Shown: piece after piece, positions 51,806 to 60,800 of the stretch
Numbering within the stretch: the first letter of the stretch is position 1
Layout of the letters: each line of letters begins with the position of its first letter
Assembly: GCF_002812725.1 (NCBI RefSeq)
Contig: NZ_NMUN01000005.1
Span: forward strand, 248,001 to 312,000
Source: Microbacterium sp. BR1
GTDB taxonomy: Bacteria; Actinomycetota; Actinomycetes; Actinomycetales; Microbacteriaceae
Length of the DNA stretch: 64,000 nt
Direction of reading: 5' to 3'
Notes under the pieces: generated by a model
The model's database searches: none
Told to the model about the DNA's origin: nothing
Seen by the model: the letters and a program-made list of their open reading frames with translations, nothing else
Translations under genes and position numbers: made by a program

Positions 51806-53205
51806 CCGACCCGATGAGGCAGCTCTGGCGACTGAGCGCCACGGAACTGGCGGCTGGCATCCGAGCGCGCGAGTTCTCGTCGCGCGAGGTCGTCGATGCC
51901 CATCTCGACCGCATCTCCGCCGTGAACGGAGACGTCAACGCCGCGACCGTGGTCTTCGTCGATCAAGCGAGGGACGCTGCCGACAGGGCCGATCGAGTGG
52001 TCGCCGAAGGGGCCCCGATGGGGCCGTTGCACGGCGTGCCGTTCACCGTCAAAGAGAACATCGACCTCGCCGGCTCGGCTACGACACAGGGCGTGCCGGC
52101 GCTCGCCCATGCCATTCCATCGGCCGATGCACCGCACGTCGGGCGCCTGCGCGCCGCAGGCGCCATTCCGATCGCGCGCACGAACTGTCCTGACTTCGGC
52201 ATCGGATGGCACACCATCAGCACCTTGCACGGTGCCACGCGCAACCCGTGGAACCCCGAGGTGACACCCGGGGGATCCAGCGGAGGCGAGGCCGTCGCCA
52301 TCGCGACGGGCATGAGCCCGCTCGGCGTCGGTGGGGACCTCAGCGGCTCGCTGCGGTGGCCGGCCTCGTGCTGCGCGATCGCGGCGCTGAAGCCGACGCT
52401 CGGGCGCATCCCCCGCGCGGCGATGCAGGCGCCGGCGGAACAGCCGATCAGTCTGCAGTTGATGCTCGCCGAAGGGCCCCTCGCCCGCCGCGTGTCCGAT
52501 CTGCGCACCGCGCTCGAGGTCATGGCAGGCGAGGACTGGCGCGACCCCTGGTCGGTGCCGGTGCCGGTGCATACCGCCGCCGACGACCAGCCGGTGCGCA
52601 TCGCCCTCGTTGCCGATCCCCTGCCCGGGGGGACGGCCCCGGAGATCCAGCAGGCCCTCCGCAAGATCGGCGCGGCGCTGGCGGATGCCGGCTATGTCGT
52701 CGAAGAAGCGGAGCCACCCGGCATCGAGGAGGCGGCTGGCGTCTGGCTCGACATCCTGAAATCAGACATGAGCACCGCGATGGAGACGCTGCAGCCGCCC
52801 TGGGGCCGCGAGCAGGCGACCTTCGTCGAACGGCTCTTCGCGCTGTCGAAACCGCCCGCACCGGCCGTGACCTTGGAGGCGTACGTCGCACGGCAACGCC
52901 TGCAAAGAGCATGGGGCGAGTTCTTGGCCGGCGGACGAGTCGTCGTCGCTCCGGTCTACGGAGGCCTCCCCTTCGCGGCTCGGGATAGTCTCGCCGATGT
53001 CGCCGCGACCTTCGCCCGGATGTCGATCACCAGCACCTGCAACGCGCTCGGCCTTCCTGCCGTCGCAGTTCGCGGCGGCTTCGCACAGGGACTGCCGATC
53101 GGAGTTCAGGTGATCGGTGCGGGATTTCGCGAGCAGAGCTGCCTCGGCGTTGCCGAAGCGATCGAGTCGCATGTGAGGATGCTGACCCCCATCGATCCGC
53201 GATGA
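51802..53205 (+). CDS. amidase
   Basis: A 467-residue amidase-signature hydrolase. PFTVKENIDLAG provides the catalytic Lys, GGSSGGEAVAIA the cis-Ser, and GVGGDLSGSLRWPA the nucleophilic Ser in the GSLR box; GLPIGVQVIG is the typical final segment. Substrate open. The ATG at 51802 overlaps the stop of the E2-like gene (ATGA), so both probably serve one pathway. Confidence 0.9.
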   Translation: MTDPMRQLWRLSATELAAGIRAREFSSREVVDAHLDRISAVNGDVNAATVVFVDQARDAADRADRVVAEGAPMGPLHGVPFTVKENIDLAGSATTQGVPALAHAIPSADAPHVGRLRAAGAIPIARTNCPDFGIGWHTISTLHGATRNPWNPEVTPGGSSGGEAVAIATGMSPLGVGGDLSGSLRWPASCCAIAALKPTLGRIPRAAMQAPAEQPISLQLMLAEGPLARRVSDLRTALEVMAGEDWRDPWSVPVPVHTAADDQPVRIALVADPLPGGTAPEIQQALRKIGAALADAGYVVEEAEPPGIEEAAGVWLDILKSDMSTAMETLQPPWGREQATFVERLFALSKPPAPAVTLEAYVARQRLQRAWGEFLAGGRVVVAPVYGGLPFAARDSLADVAATFARMSITSTCNALGLPAVAVRGGFAQGLPIGVQVIGAGFREQSCLGVAEAIESHVRMLTPIDPR

Positions 53206-53410
53206 CCCCAGCCGGACCTCCGACGCCTCACGGTAGAGATCCACTGCCCTACGACAGCATCGTCAACAAGACTCCGTTGGCCGCCGAACCGAGTCGCTCC
53301 TTAGGCGGGGAAAGACTCCGGGATCCGTCACGGATCAGCCAGCGGCCCCGGCTCGGCGCCCTGAGCGCGCCCGGACACGATCCGGACTCGTTCGGCCCGA
53401 TTGACCGCGG

Positions 53411-54337
53411 CTAACCTTCGCTCAGGGGCGACCCTGCGGGATGAACCCCGGCACGTTCGAGCGCGAGGCGGCGGTGCCGTTCTCGAGCGAAGTCCTGTGC
53501 GCGAGGACCCGAGCCGAGAGCGCGTTGCGATATCGCGAGCACGAGGCGCGTCGCCGTCACGACGGGCAGGACCGTGCGGCGCACACCGAGCAGCTGTCGA
53601 AACTCCCGCGGCAGGCTCGCAACAGCTGCGGCGAACAGCACGCGATAGGCAATTCGCATCGAGCCGGTGAAGGGCACGTCACGCAAGAATCGCACCACCT
53701 CGTCGACGCGCTCGTCGCGGCGGAGCTCTCCGCTGACGAGGAATCCGCGCATCCTCTCGCGCAGGTCGGCCTCGGTCTCGGGCGGATTCGCCACGTGCAT
53801 GAGACGCCCGGCGGTCGCCCACTCGCGCACATACGCGTCGGCGCCTCCGGGGATCGGACCGCCCCAACGCTCGTGCGCGCCCAGGAACGCCTCGGTGAAC
53901 GCGAGATGCACCCATTCCACGAGGCGGGCGTCCGACGCGGAATACGCACGAGCGCCGGCATCCGTCACATAGGTCCCCGCGACTCGCTCGTGCATCCGTC
54001 CGACACGCGCCGTCTCCTGCTGCGCCTGCGCCGTCGAGCCGTACGTGACGCAGATGATCCAGCGCACGGTACCGGTCAGGCGCCCGATCGGATCCTCGCG
54101 ATAGCGCGAGAAGTCGTGCACGCCGGCCATTGCGCCGGGATGAAGGGCCTGAATGAGCAGCGCCCGGATGCCAGCGACAAAAGTCGCGGTTCCCGCGTGG
54201 ACCGTCCAGGCCGCGCCCCCATCGGGGAAGTACCCGTCGTCATCGCCATTGGCGATGTCACGCACCCACCGCGGCGTGCCATCCGGATCGCCCGCGAGCG
54301 CGGTGAGCAGCCGCGCGCGAAGTGCGGGACGTTTCAT
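53411..54337 (-). CDS. DUF2236 (MpaB/latex-clearing-like) oxygenase family protein
   Basis: A 308-residue helical protein of the DUF2236 family, whose characterised relatives are heme-dependent. Typical parts are GTATFVAGIRALLIQALHPGAMAGVHDFSRYREDP near 45-80 (His that may bind heme), VEWVHLAFTEAFLGAHER and the RRDERVDEVVRFLRDVPF helix. Function here is unknown. It marks the left edge of the accessory region; downstream gene content and base usage change after its start at 54337. Confidence 0.84.
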   Translation of the reverse strand: MKRPALRARLLTALAGDPDGTPRWVRDIANGDDDGYFPDGGAAWTVHAGTATFVAGIRALLIQALHPGAMAGVHDFSRYREDPIGRLTGTVRWIICVTYGSTAQAQQETARVGRMHERVAGTYVTDAGARAYSASDARLVEWVHLAFTEAFLGAHERWGGPIPGGADAYVREWATAGRLMHVANPPETEADLRERMRGFLVSGELRRDERVDEVVRFLRDVPFTGSMRIAYRVLFAAAVASLPREFRQLLGVRRTVLPVVTATRLVLAISQRALGSGPRAQDFARERHRRLALERAGVHPAGSPLSEG

Positions 54338-55092
54338 GGTTCCAGCGTGCCACGCCCGCCGGACGACGGGGCGGCCAGAGCACCAGCGAGGTCCTCCGCA
54401 GGGTTGTCCGAAAAGGGAACTGAAGAGTCCGATCGCCGCGACCTATTCCGCTCCGGGATTCTCGCGTTCGAGCGCGTTGGACTACGCAAGAGCACTGAGC
54501 AGCTTGATCTGCTCTCGAACGTCACCGCGGAGGATCTACTCCCCCTCCTCGGCCAACAGGACGCTTACGAAGCTGGTCTTTGGGTTGACATCCTGAAGTC
54601 GCGCGTTGAGGCGATCGACAAACTTCAGGACCTGACTGACGCAAACGAGAAAGAGAAGGTTCTCCAGCAACACTTGTTTGAACACCTCTGGCTGCTCGAC
54701 CCCTCGTGGGAACGGGCAACGATTCAGCCTCGAATGGAAGAAAACCTCCGGAAAATCGAGCCTGGCATCTTCGCCATGAACGATGAGCAGAAAGAGGTCA
54801 CTGGGCGCATCGACATTCGGTATGCGACAGTCGGTGGCCGACACGTGATTGTCGAACTCAAGCGGTATGAGTTGACAGTAGATGCGCGGGTGCTCGCAGA
54901 GCAGGGCCTGAAGTATGCGATCGCACTGGCCAGCGTCCTCACTCAGACACAGCGCGAATTCGAAATTCCCAACATAGAGGTCGTTTTTGTACTCGGTAAG
55001 AAACCGGGTACCCAAGGTAAGGGCCCCGCACAGACCGAGCAGGAGTTCTACGAAGCGACGTTCCAGTCCTCCCGTGGCTCCTTTAGGTTGTA

Positions 55093-55115
55093 TGAATCGG
55101 CCTGACTTTCGTTCC
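55093..55115 (+). repeat. left inverted repeat of the IS3 element
   Basis: Twenty-three bases that are the exact reverse complement of 56378-56400. Confidence 0.95.
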
Positions 55116-55140
55116 GTTCTTCAAGCAAGGATGGAACACG

Positions 55141-55446
55141 ATGAACAGGAAGTATTCGCCGGAGATGCGTGAGCGGGCGTTGCGGATGCTCGCGGAGACG
55201 CGGCCGTCGCACCCGACGATGATGAGCGCGGTTAGGCATGTGGCTGGGCTGCTGGGGATGAGCCCGGAGACGTTGCGACTGTGGCAGCGCCGGGCCGAGG
55301 TCGACGCCGGTGTCAAGCCCGGGCTGACGACGGACGCGGCGGTGGAGATCAAGCGGCTGCAGAAGGAGAACGCCGAACTGCGCAAGGCCAACGAGATCCT
55401 CAAGGCTGCGAGCGTGTTTTTCGCGAAGGAGCTCGACCGCCCCTGA
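55141..55446 (+). CDS. IS3-family transposase OrfA
   Basis: A 101-residue helix-turn-helix protein (MNRKYSPEMRERALRMLAET, LGMSPETLRLWQRRAEVDAG) with the C-terminal leucine-zipper-like helix AVEIKRLQKENAELRKANEI. It binds the IS ends. Near its 3' end the sequence GTTTTTC at about 55416 allows a -1 shift into orfB, giving the OrfAB transposase. Confidence 0.92.
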   Translation: MNRKYSPEMRERALRMLAETRPSHPTMMSAVRHVAGLLGMSPETLRLWQRRAEVDAGVKPGLTTDAAVEIKRLQKENAELRKANEILKAASVFFAKELDRP

Positions 55447-55451
55447 CCGAG

Positions 55452-56378
55452 ATGGTCCGGTTCATCGATGAACACAGGGATCGTTTCGGGGTCGAGCTCA
55501 TCTGCCGGGTCCTCAAACCGGCAGTCCAGGGCTTCCTCACCGCGCGCGGCTACCGCGCCGCTGTCAGCCGTGCGGCGTCAGCGAGGCAGCTGCGCGACGA
55601 CCTGCTGGTGCCGGAGGTCGCTCGCCTACATGCGGAGAACTACGGCGTCTACGGACGCCGGAAGATGCACGCACTCATGCGGCGGCAAGGGTGGGAGATC
55701 GGTCGCGATCAGACCGAACGGCTCATGCGGCTCGCCGGGGTGGAGGGCGTGAAGCGGTCCAAGCGGATGTTCACGACGAAGTCCGACCCGGCAGCGGAGA
55801 AGCCGAAGGATCTCGTGCAACGCCGGTTCACTGCCCCCGGCCCGCGCCGCCTCTGGGTCGCTGACGTGACATACGTCGCAACATGGTCCGGGTTCGCGTA
55901 TGTCGCGTTCGTCACCGATGTCTATTCGCGTCGCATCGTGGGCTGGAACGTCGCAGCCACGCTCAAGTCCGACATCCTGCCACTACGGGCGCTCGATATG
56001 GCCGCCTGGGACGCCGGCGGACGCCTCGACGGCCTGGTTCATCACGCCGATCACGGATCGAACTACCTCGCCGTGGTCTACACCGATCGGATCGAGGAAC
56101 TCGGCGCGAAACCCTCCACCGGGACCGTCGGCGACTCGTTCGACAACGCCCTCGCGGAGGCGGTCAACGGTCTCTACAAGACCGAGCTGATCCGTCAGCG
56201 CGGCCCCTGGCGAACCGTCGAGCAGGTCGAGCTAGCAACCCTTGAGTACGTGTGGTGGTGGAACAATCAGCGCCTCCACGGCGAGCTCGACATGCGCACC
56301 CCGATCGAGGTCGAAGACGCGTACTACGCTGACCTGGAATCAGCCAATCCGGCACCTGCTGGACAAGGCTCCCGATAG
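55452..56378 (+). CDS. IS3-family transposase OrfB
   Basis: A 308-residue DDE integrase-fold protein. The catalytic residues are the first Asp in VADVTYV, the second in HHADHGSNY and Glu in ALAEAVNGLYKTELI; a final helix includes LEYVWWWNNQRLHGELDMRTP. The frame stays open upstream through orfA, as expected of a -1 programmed frameshift product of about 400 residues. The listed ATG is the first in the unique part. Confidence 0.92.
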   Translation: MVRFIDEHRDRFGVELICRVLKPAVQGFLTARGYRAAVSRAASARQLRDDLLVPEVARLHAENYGVYGRRKMHALMRRQGWEIGRDQTERLMRLAGVEGVKRSKRMFTTKSDPAAEKPKDLVQRRFTAPGPRRLWVADVTYVATWSGFAYVAFVTDVYSRRIVGWNVAATLKSDILPLRALDMAAWDAGGRLDGLVHHADHGSNYLAVVYTDRIEELGAKPSTGTVGDSFDNALAEAVNGLYKTELIRQRGPWRTVEQVELATLEYVWWWNNQRLHGELDMRTPIEVEDAYYADLESANPAPAGQGSR

Positions 56379-56400
56379 GAACGAAAGTCAGGCCGATTCA
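56378..56400 (-). repeat. right inverted repeat of the IS3 element
   Basis: The mirror copy of 55093-55115. Its first base overlaps the last base of the orfB stop codon. Confidence 0.95.
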
Positions 56401-56542
56401 GTACGACGCGCTGATCGACTCTGCCAAGAACCAATACCAGGACTATCTAGACGCCTCAAGCAAGGCCCGTGCCCTCGAGGAGCTCCTTGGGGCGCTCGAG
56501 CCGCCCGCGAGTGCTGGTGACCATCAGGCTGCCGCCGATTAG

Positions 56543-56921
56543 AGCGAAAGGCTTGCCGCGTTTTGTAAACCGTTGCCCGTCGCCCTCCACGACGCCGCTC
56601 AACGCGTTGCCGTCACGAGGCGTAACGGCCTTGCCATGACCGACCGGACTGCGGCCAACCTGCTGACCCGGTCGCCCCACGCGAGGATGCTCGCCCCAGA
56701 TGAAGCAACCTGCGCGAAACGCGTCGGTCAGTCGTAGAACGGTGTTGGCATCTCCCCGAGCTTGCAGGGGACTTCCGTCGAGCGCCCCCGAATCCGACCA
56801 CTCCACGGAGGACGCGTAAGCTCCGAGCCAGCAGCCGGGTCGAGCTCGAGCGCCGGCTTTGGATCTCTCGTCAACAAAGGCGGGAGAACAAGCTCCTTGT
56901 CTGCCGTGATATCAATCTGTA
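56543..56921. other. gene-free stretch between the Shedu remnant and the hydrolase
   Basis: About 380 bp with lower GC than the core chromosome. A 116-codon open frame on the minus strand (56456-56806) overlaps the Shedu remnant, has no recognisable domain and a poor context, so I leave it uncalled. The last 20 bp (ATATCAATCTGTA before the GTG at 56922) look like a -10 region. Confidence 0.45.
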
Positions 56922-57728
56922 GTGACCGACATAATTGGCATCCACGGAATCTTTCAATACAAGTACCATTCCGATCCAGAGATTCTCACTAATCTGTGGA
57001 GGGCTAGCCTCGAACGCTCGGGAATCGACGCGGAGTTGGATCTCGCTTATTTCGCGCCCACGCTTCATCGGGCATCCGCTATGGGCGATGAAATTGTCGA
57101 ACTGAACAGAGAGGAAGCCGCGCTCGCCGCGCAGTGGCTCCTGGCAGCTGGGGCGCCGGGCGCCGTCGCTCAGGGGCGACTAACAGCGTGGGTGCGAGAC
57201 TCGCTCGATTGGCTAATACTGAGCGGCATGGCCCGGGGAGCCACGAAGGCGATGACCCAATCGATCATTCGTGAGGTCGCGACATACCTGGATTTGAGCA
57301 ACACCGAACCACGTGAGAATGCCAAGGAAATAGTGGCGGAGGCGATCCGTACGCACCAACCAAGAATAGTGATCGCACACTCGCTGGGGTCTGTCGTCGC
57401 CTACGAGGCTCTCTGGGCGGCAGCTGGGTTGACGGTGCCTTGCCTACTAACAATTGGATCGCCGCTGGCCCTCCCGGGCGCATTCAGGGGGAGCTTCCTA
57501 CCCGAGGCCGCGAACGCCAACACCAAGCCCCCGGGAGTAACCCGCTGGATCAACGTTACGGATGTCGGCGACGTTGTCGCCGTACCCAAAGGCTTGTCAA
57601 CCTTCTTCGCGGGAGTCGACGAAGAATTGGAGATCTCGATCAATCCGTTCGAATGCCATCGAGTTAGCTATTACCTCGAATCGCCCGAGGTGGCTGCAAT
57701 CTTGGATCGCGAGCTCGCGCGGAGCTAG
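56922..57728 (+). CDS. alpha/beta serine hydrolase (lipase-like effector type)
   Basis: A 268-residue hydrolase. IIGIHGIFQYKY gives the oxyanion-hole HG near residue 8, IVIAHSLGSVVAYEALW the nucleophile Ser in an A-H-S-L-G elbow, NVTDVGDVVAVP the acid, and ECHRVSYYL the catalytic His. This resembles PGAP1/lipase-like proteins that act as effectors in conflict systems. It is convergent with the caspase-STAND-WD40 gene, 113 bp away, inside the accessory island. GTG start. Substrate and link to its neighbour are inference. Confidence 0.82.
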   Translation: MTDIIGIHGIFQYKYHSDPEILTNLWRASLERSGIDAELDLAYFAPTLHRASAMGDEIVELNREEAALAAQWLLAAGAPGAVAQGRLTAWVRDSLDWLILSGMARGATKAMTQSIIREVATYLDLSNTEPRENAKEIVAEAIRTHQPRIVIAHSLGSVVAYEALWAAAGLTVPCLLTIGSPLALPGAFRGSFLPEAANANTKPPGVTRWINVTDVGDVVAVPKGLSTFFAGVDEELEISINPFECHRVSYYLESPEVAAILDRELARS

Positions 57729-57841
57729 CGATGGCGTCGCACATCCCCAAGCGAGAAAACAAGAAGGTCCGGGCCGCAAACCGCCAATAACCTACGCCCA
57801 GAAACGATGTCCAAGGATGTGACCACATCTGGCACAGCGTG

Positions 57842-60800
57842 CTAGTCAACCTCGATGAGCGAATCTTCCCACGTCCAAACGCGCACCACTCCGTCAGAGC
57901 CACCCGTCACAACTACTGGAGTCGAGTCAAGGTACGGGACAACGACCTTAACGACGAATGTTCCATCATGGGCACTCGCGACAGACTCAACGATCTGTTG
58001 GCCGTCGGCGAGGTCGATTACCCGCATTTCTCCGGTCTCAAGTGCCACAACTCCCACCGCCCGGTCCTCGAGCGCGACACAGCTGACGCTCGACACCCGA
58101 CTACGTTCCGGCTGAAATCGCCACCTTGTCGTCCGATGTTCGAGGTCCCACGCGGTCAGCGCGCCGTCCGAGCCGACAAGACATGCAATCGTCCCAGCCG
58201 AGCCTTCGCATGCGGCGGCAGACAAGATCGAGTCCGAATCAAGTTTCCCCAGACGGAGCTCCTCCCGTAGAGCCTTCAGATCCCACGCGCCATCTACGCT
58301 GACGGGAAATCCATCCACGACAGTCAGGACCGTGGAGTGGTCACCGAAGTCATTCGGGGAGACGGGCCGCCGCAAACTCACCCATGCCGTCACATCCCAA
58401 AGCTCGATGCCCCGGCGCTCTCCTCCAACCAGCAAAATCGCGCGACTCCCCGCTTGCACAATCTCCAGAACGCGGATGACTCCATCCAGCGCGGTCAACT
58501 CTGGACCGATAGGCTCCAGCGTGCTCGCGTCCCAAAGCCGGATGTTCCCAACGGCTCCTCCCGAGACGGCAAGCCACTTGCCATCGAGATTGCCAACTAC
58601 GAAGGCGCTCAATCCCATGCCATGGGCCCTGACTTCTTCAAGAGCCTCGCCATAATCCGCTGTCCATGAGTGGATCGTGCCGTCGGCACCCACCGTCAAG
58701 ACTCTCTCGTGCGCCCGATACATAGAGAGACGCGCGTTGAGCACTGAGCCACGATGAACACTGACCCGCATACCCACCTCGCCCCGATGGCCTAGGTACC
58801 AGATGCTTAGCGTTCCGTCCGCTCCCCCAGTGGCGATCGTCCCCACTTGTCCAGTAGCGCCCATACTGAGCACGGCCGCACTGAACCCCACTAGGCCCTG
58901 TACTGTCGGTCCGAGTTCCACCGTCCAGGCCCGAAGTGTCCCATCGTCGCCGCCGGAAACAATTGTGTGTCCGCCGTCTACGCTCGTGATCCGGACGGAC
59001 GAGATGGGGCCGTCGTGGGAATCACTCGAGCGCTCAATAATCTTGTTGTTGGCGACATCCCAAAGACGTAAAAAGCCATCAACGCCACCCGCGACTAGCC
59101 GCATCTTCCCGCCCGCGTACAAGACAGCAAGTGCCGAACACGAGACCATCCTTCCCGCCGCCGTCTCGTCAATAAGTACTCGAAGGCAGATTCCCGCAAG
59201 GAGATCCCACACTTCAACTCTGCCCATGACTCTGCTTACCGCAACGACAGGGATCCCCTCGAAGGTGCCCCCGACGACCGCGATGGCCGCGACGCCTTCC
59301 GAAGCCTCCCACGGCCCGGCCGGAAGAACCGCGAGACGCGCGCCCGTGGATAGCGACGTGGCCGTAACTCTGCCCGATTCGTATCCGCAGATCGCCGCAA
59401 GCTCGCCAGCGACATTGGCGACGCTGAAACACACGATCGGGCCTTCGCCAAGGTCAATAGCTCCTACCGCCCGAAGCTTGTCAACATCCCACAACCGCAG
59501 GTGGCCATCTTCTCCCGCCGATACCGCTGTCATTACGCCAGCGATTGGGACCGCTTCAATCGCATTGATTGGACCAGCATGCGCATCCGAATCTTGCGCG
59601 ATCAGGGAATGAGCGTCGAGCGACCAGAACCGAAGCGTCCCGTCGCGTCCGCCTGAAATCGACACGTAGCGGCCATCCGCACGGCGAGCCATAGTCACGG
59701 CGTCCGCGTCTCCAGATGCGCCAGTGAACTCTGCAACGAGAGCCGGGCTAACTCCATTCCCAGTCGCCCAGTCAATCCTGAGCAACGAGTTCCCCAACCT
59801 ACGAACGGTATCGAGACTGGATATGGACGTGCCGTAGCGGGCAGCGTCGACCATCATTACTTGCCGGCGAAGAGGCGGCACCATCCTCTTGGTCATGTGA
59901 ACGGACGCGGCAAGAATCGCGCGCAGCAGCATCAGCCGCTCACTGCCCTCGATTCCCTCTTCCTGTTCGCCTGCCTCGACTCGGTGGAAAGCCGCCAGAG
60001 CCTCGCCCAAATCGCCATGGGCCAGATATTCAACGTCACCGAGAACCGCGTCCGGGCTTCCCGCTTCCAACGCCATCTGAGGGGCGTGGCGCAAGAGGTA
60101 TGTCTCCGCTGTATCCCAGAGCCGCATGCCATCGTCGCTCTCGCGCCGCGCCAGCAGCGCTTCGAGGATCCTTAATGGCATTGTGTCCGCGCCGACGGTG
60201 GTCCCCCGCAAGACGTCAACGAGACCCTGGTGGAACGGACGGTAGAGCGATTCCCCGGAAACATCTGGTGATGAGCGCAAATAGAACAGCACACCGTCCA
60301 GAGCATCTCTCACGGCTTGCGGCGTCGCCCGATCGTCATAGAAAACGTCCTCGCAGAGCGCCTGCACAATAGATTGCGGCATGCCGACGCCGTGCGCCCA
60401 GGTCAGACAAGTGAGAACTGCGCGCCTCAGCGGACCGTCTTTCGCTGTGTTCAGGTCAAGCTCGAGTACATCCGGAAGTGAGCGCGGGACGTTGGAGATC
60501 ACCATCTCGATCTCGCTCGATGATCCGTTGAATCCGCGATCAACGAGCACCTGACAATACAAAGACGCAACCAGGAATGAGCCCCACTCCGCGCCCGGTT
60601 CCTCAGTAAGTTTCTGCGCCAGATCGCCTGGGAATCCTTCCTGAACTTCAATTCCCTCAGCCGCCATGATCCGGGCAACGTAGCCAGCGAGATCAGCTTC
60701 GATTTGCTCGCGAGCTACGTGGTCGAGGTGCAGCATCGCAGTCGGAGGAAGGCTCTCCATCCACTTTTCGATCTGCTGCCAGCTACCGCCTGACCGCGTA

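Larger units (their letters stand above)
55093..56400 (+). mobile_element. IS3-family insertion sequence
   Basis: A 1308-bp element bounded by 23-bp perfect inverted repeats (left TGAATCGG...CGTTCC, right GGAACG...CCGATTCA) with the TGA...TCA termini usual for IS3 elements. A GTA direct repeat on each side (55090-55092 and 56401-56403) is the target duplication. It carries orfA and orfB in overlapping frames with a slippery GTTTTTC for -1 frameshifting. It disrupts the Shedu-like gene and the sharp ends suggest a recent event. Confidence 0.95.
54404..56542 (+). pseudogene. Shedu-like (DUF4263) anti-phage nuclease gene, interrupted by an IS3 element
   Basis: Removing the IS3 element (55093-56400) and one GTA copy joins the two parts into one continuous 828-bp frame, about 275 codons. 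Residues 85-101 (KVLQQHLFEHLWLLDPS), GRIDIRY (Asp137) and VIVELKRYEL (Glu151, Lys153) form the D...ExK site of the DUF4263 nuclease domain that defines Shedu defence genes. The distal part, LYDALIDSAKNQYQDYLDAS, is the usual family C-terminus. In its present form the protein ends after residue 232 at a TGA supplied by the IS. The start is uncertain: TTG at 54404, or GTG at 54347. Confidence 0.8.

Noticed and set aside
53441..54403. A long frame leading into the Shedu-like gene
   Set aside because: It is antisense to the clearly real DUF2236 gene and gives Arg/His-rich sequence; only the part after about 54347-54404 is supported.
56456..56806. A 116-codon minus-strand frame after the Shedu remnant
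   Set aside because: No domain, no clear ribosome-binding site, and overlap with the end of the Shedu frame.
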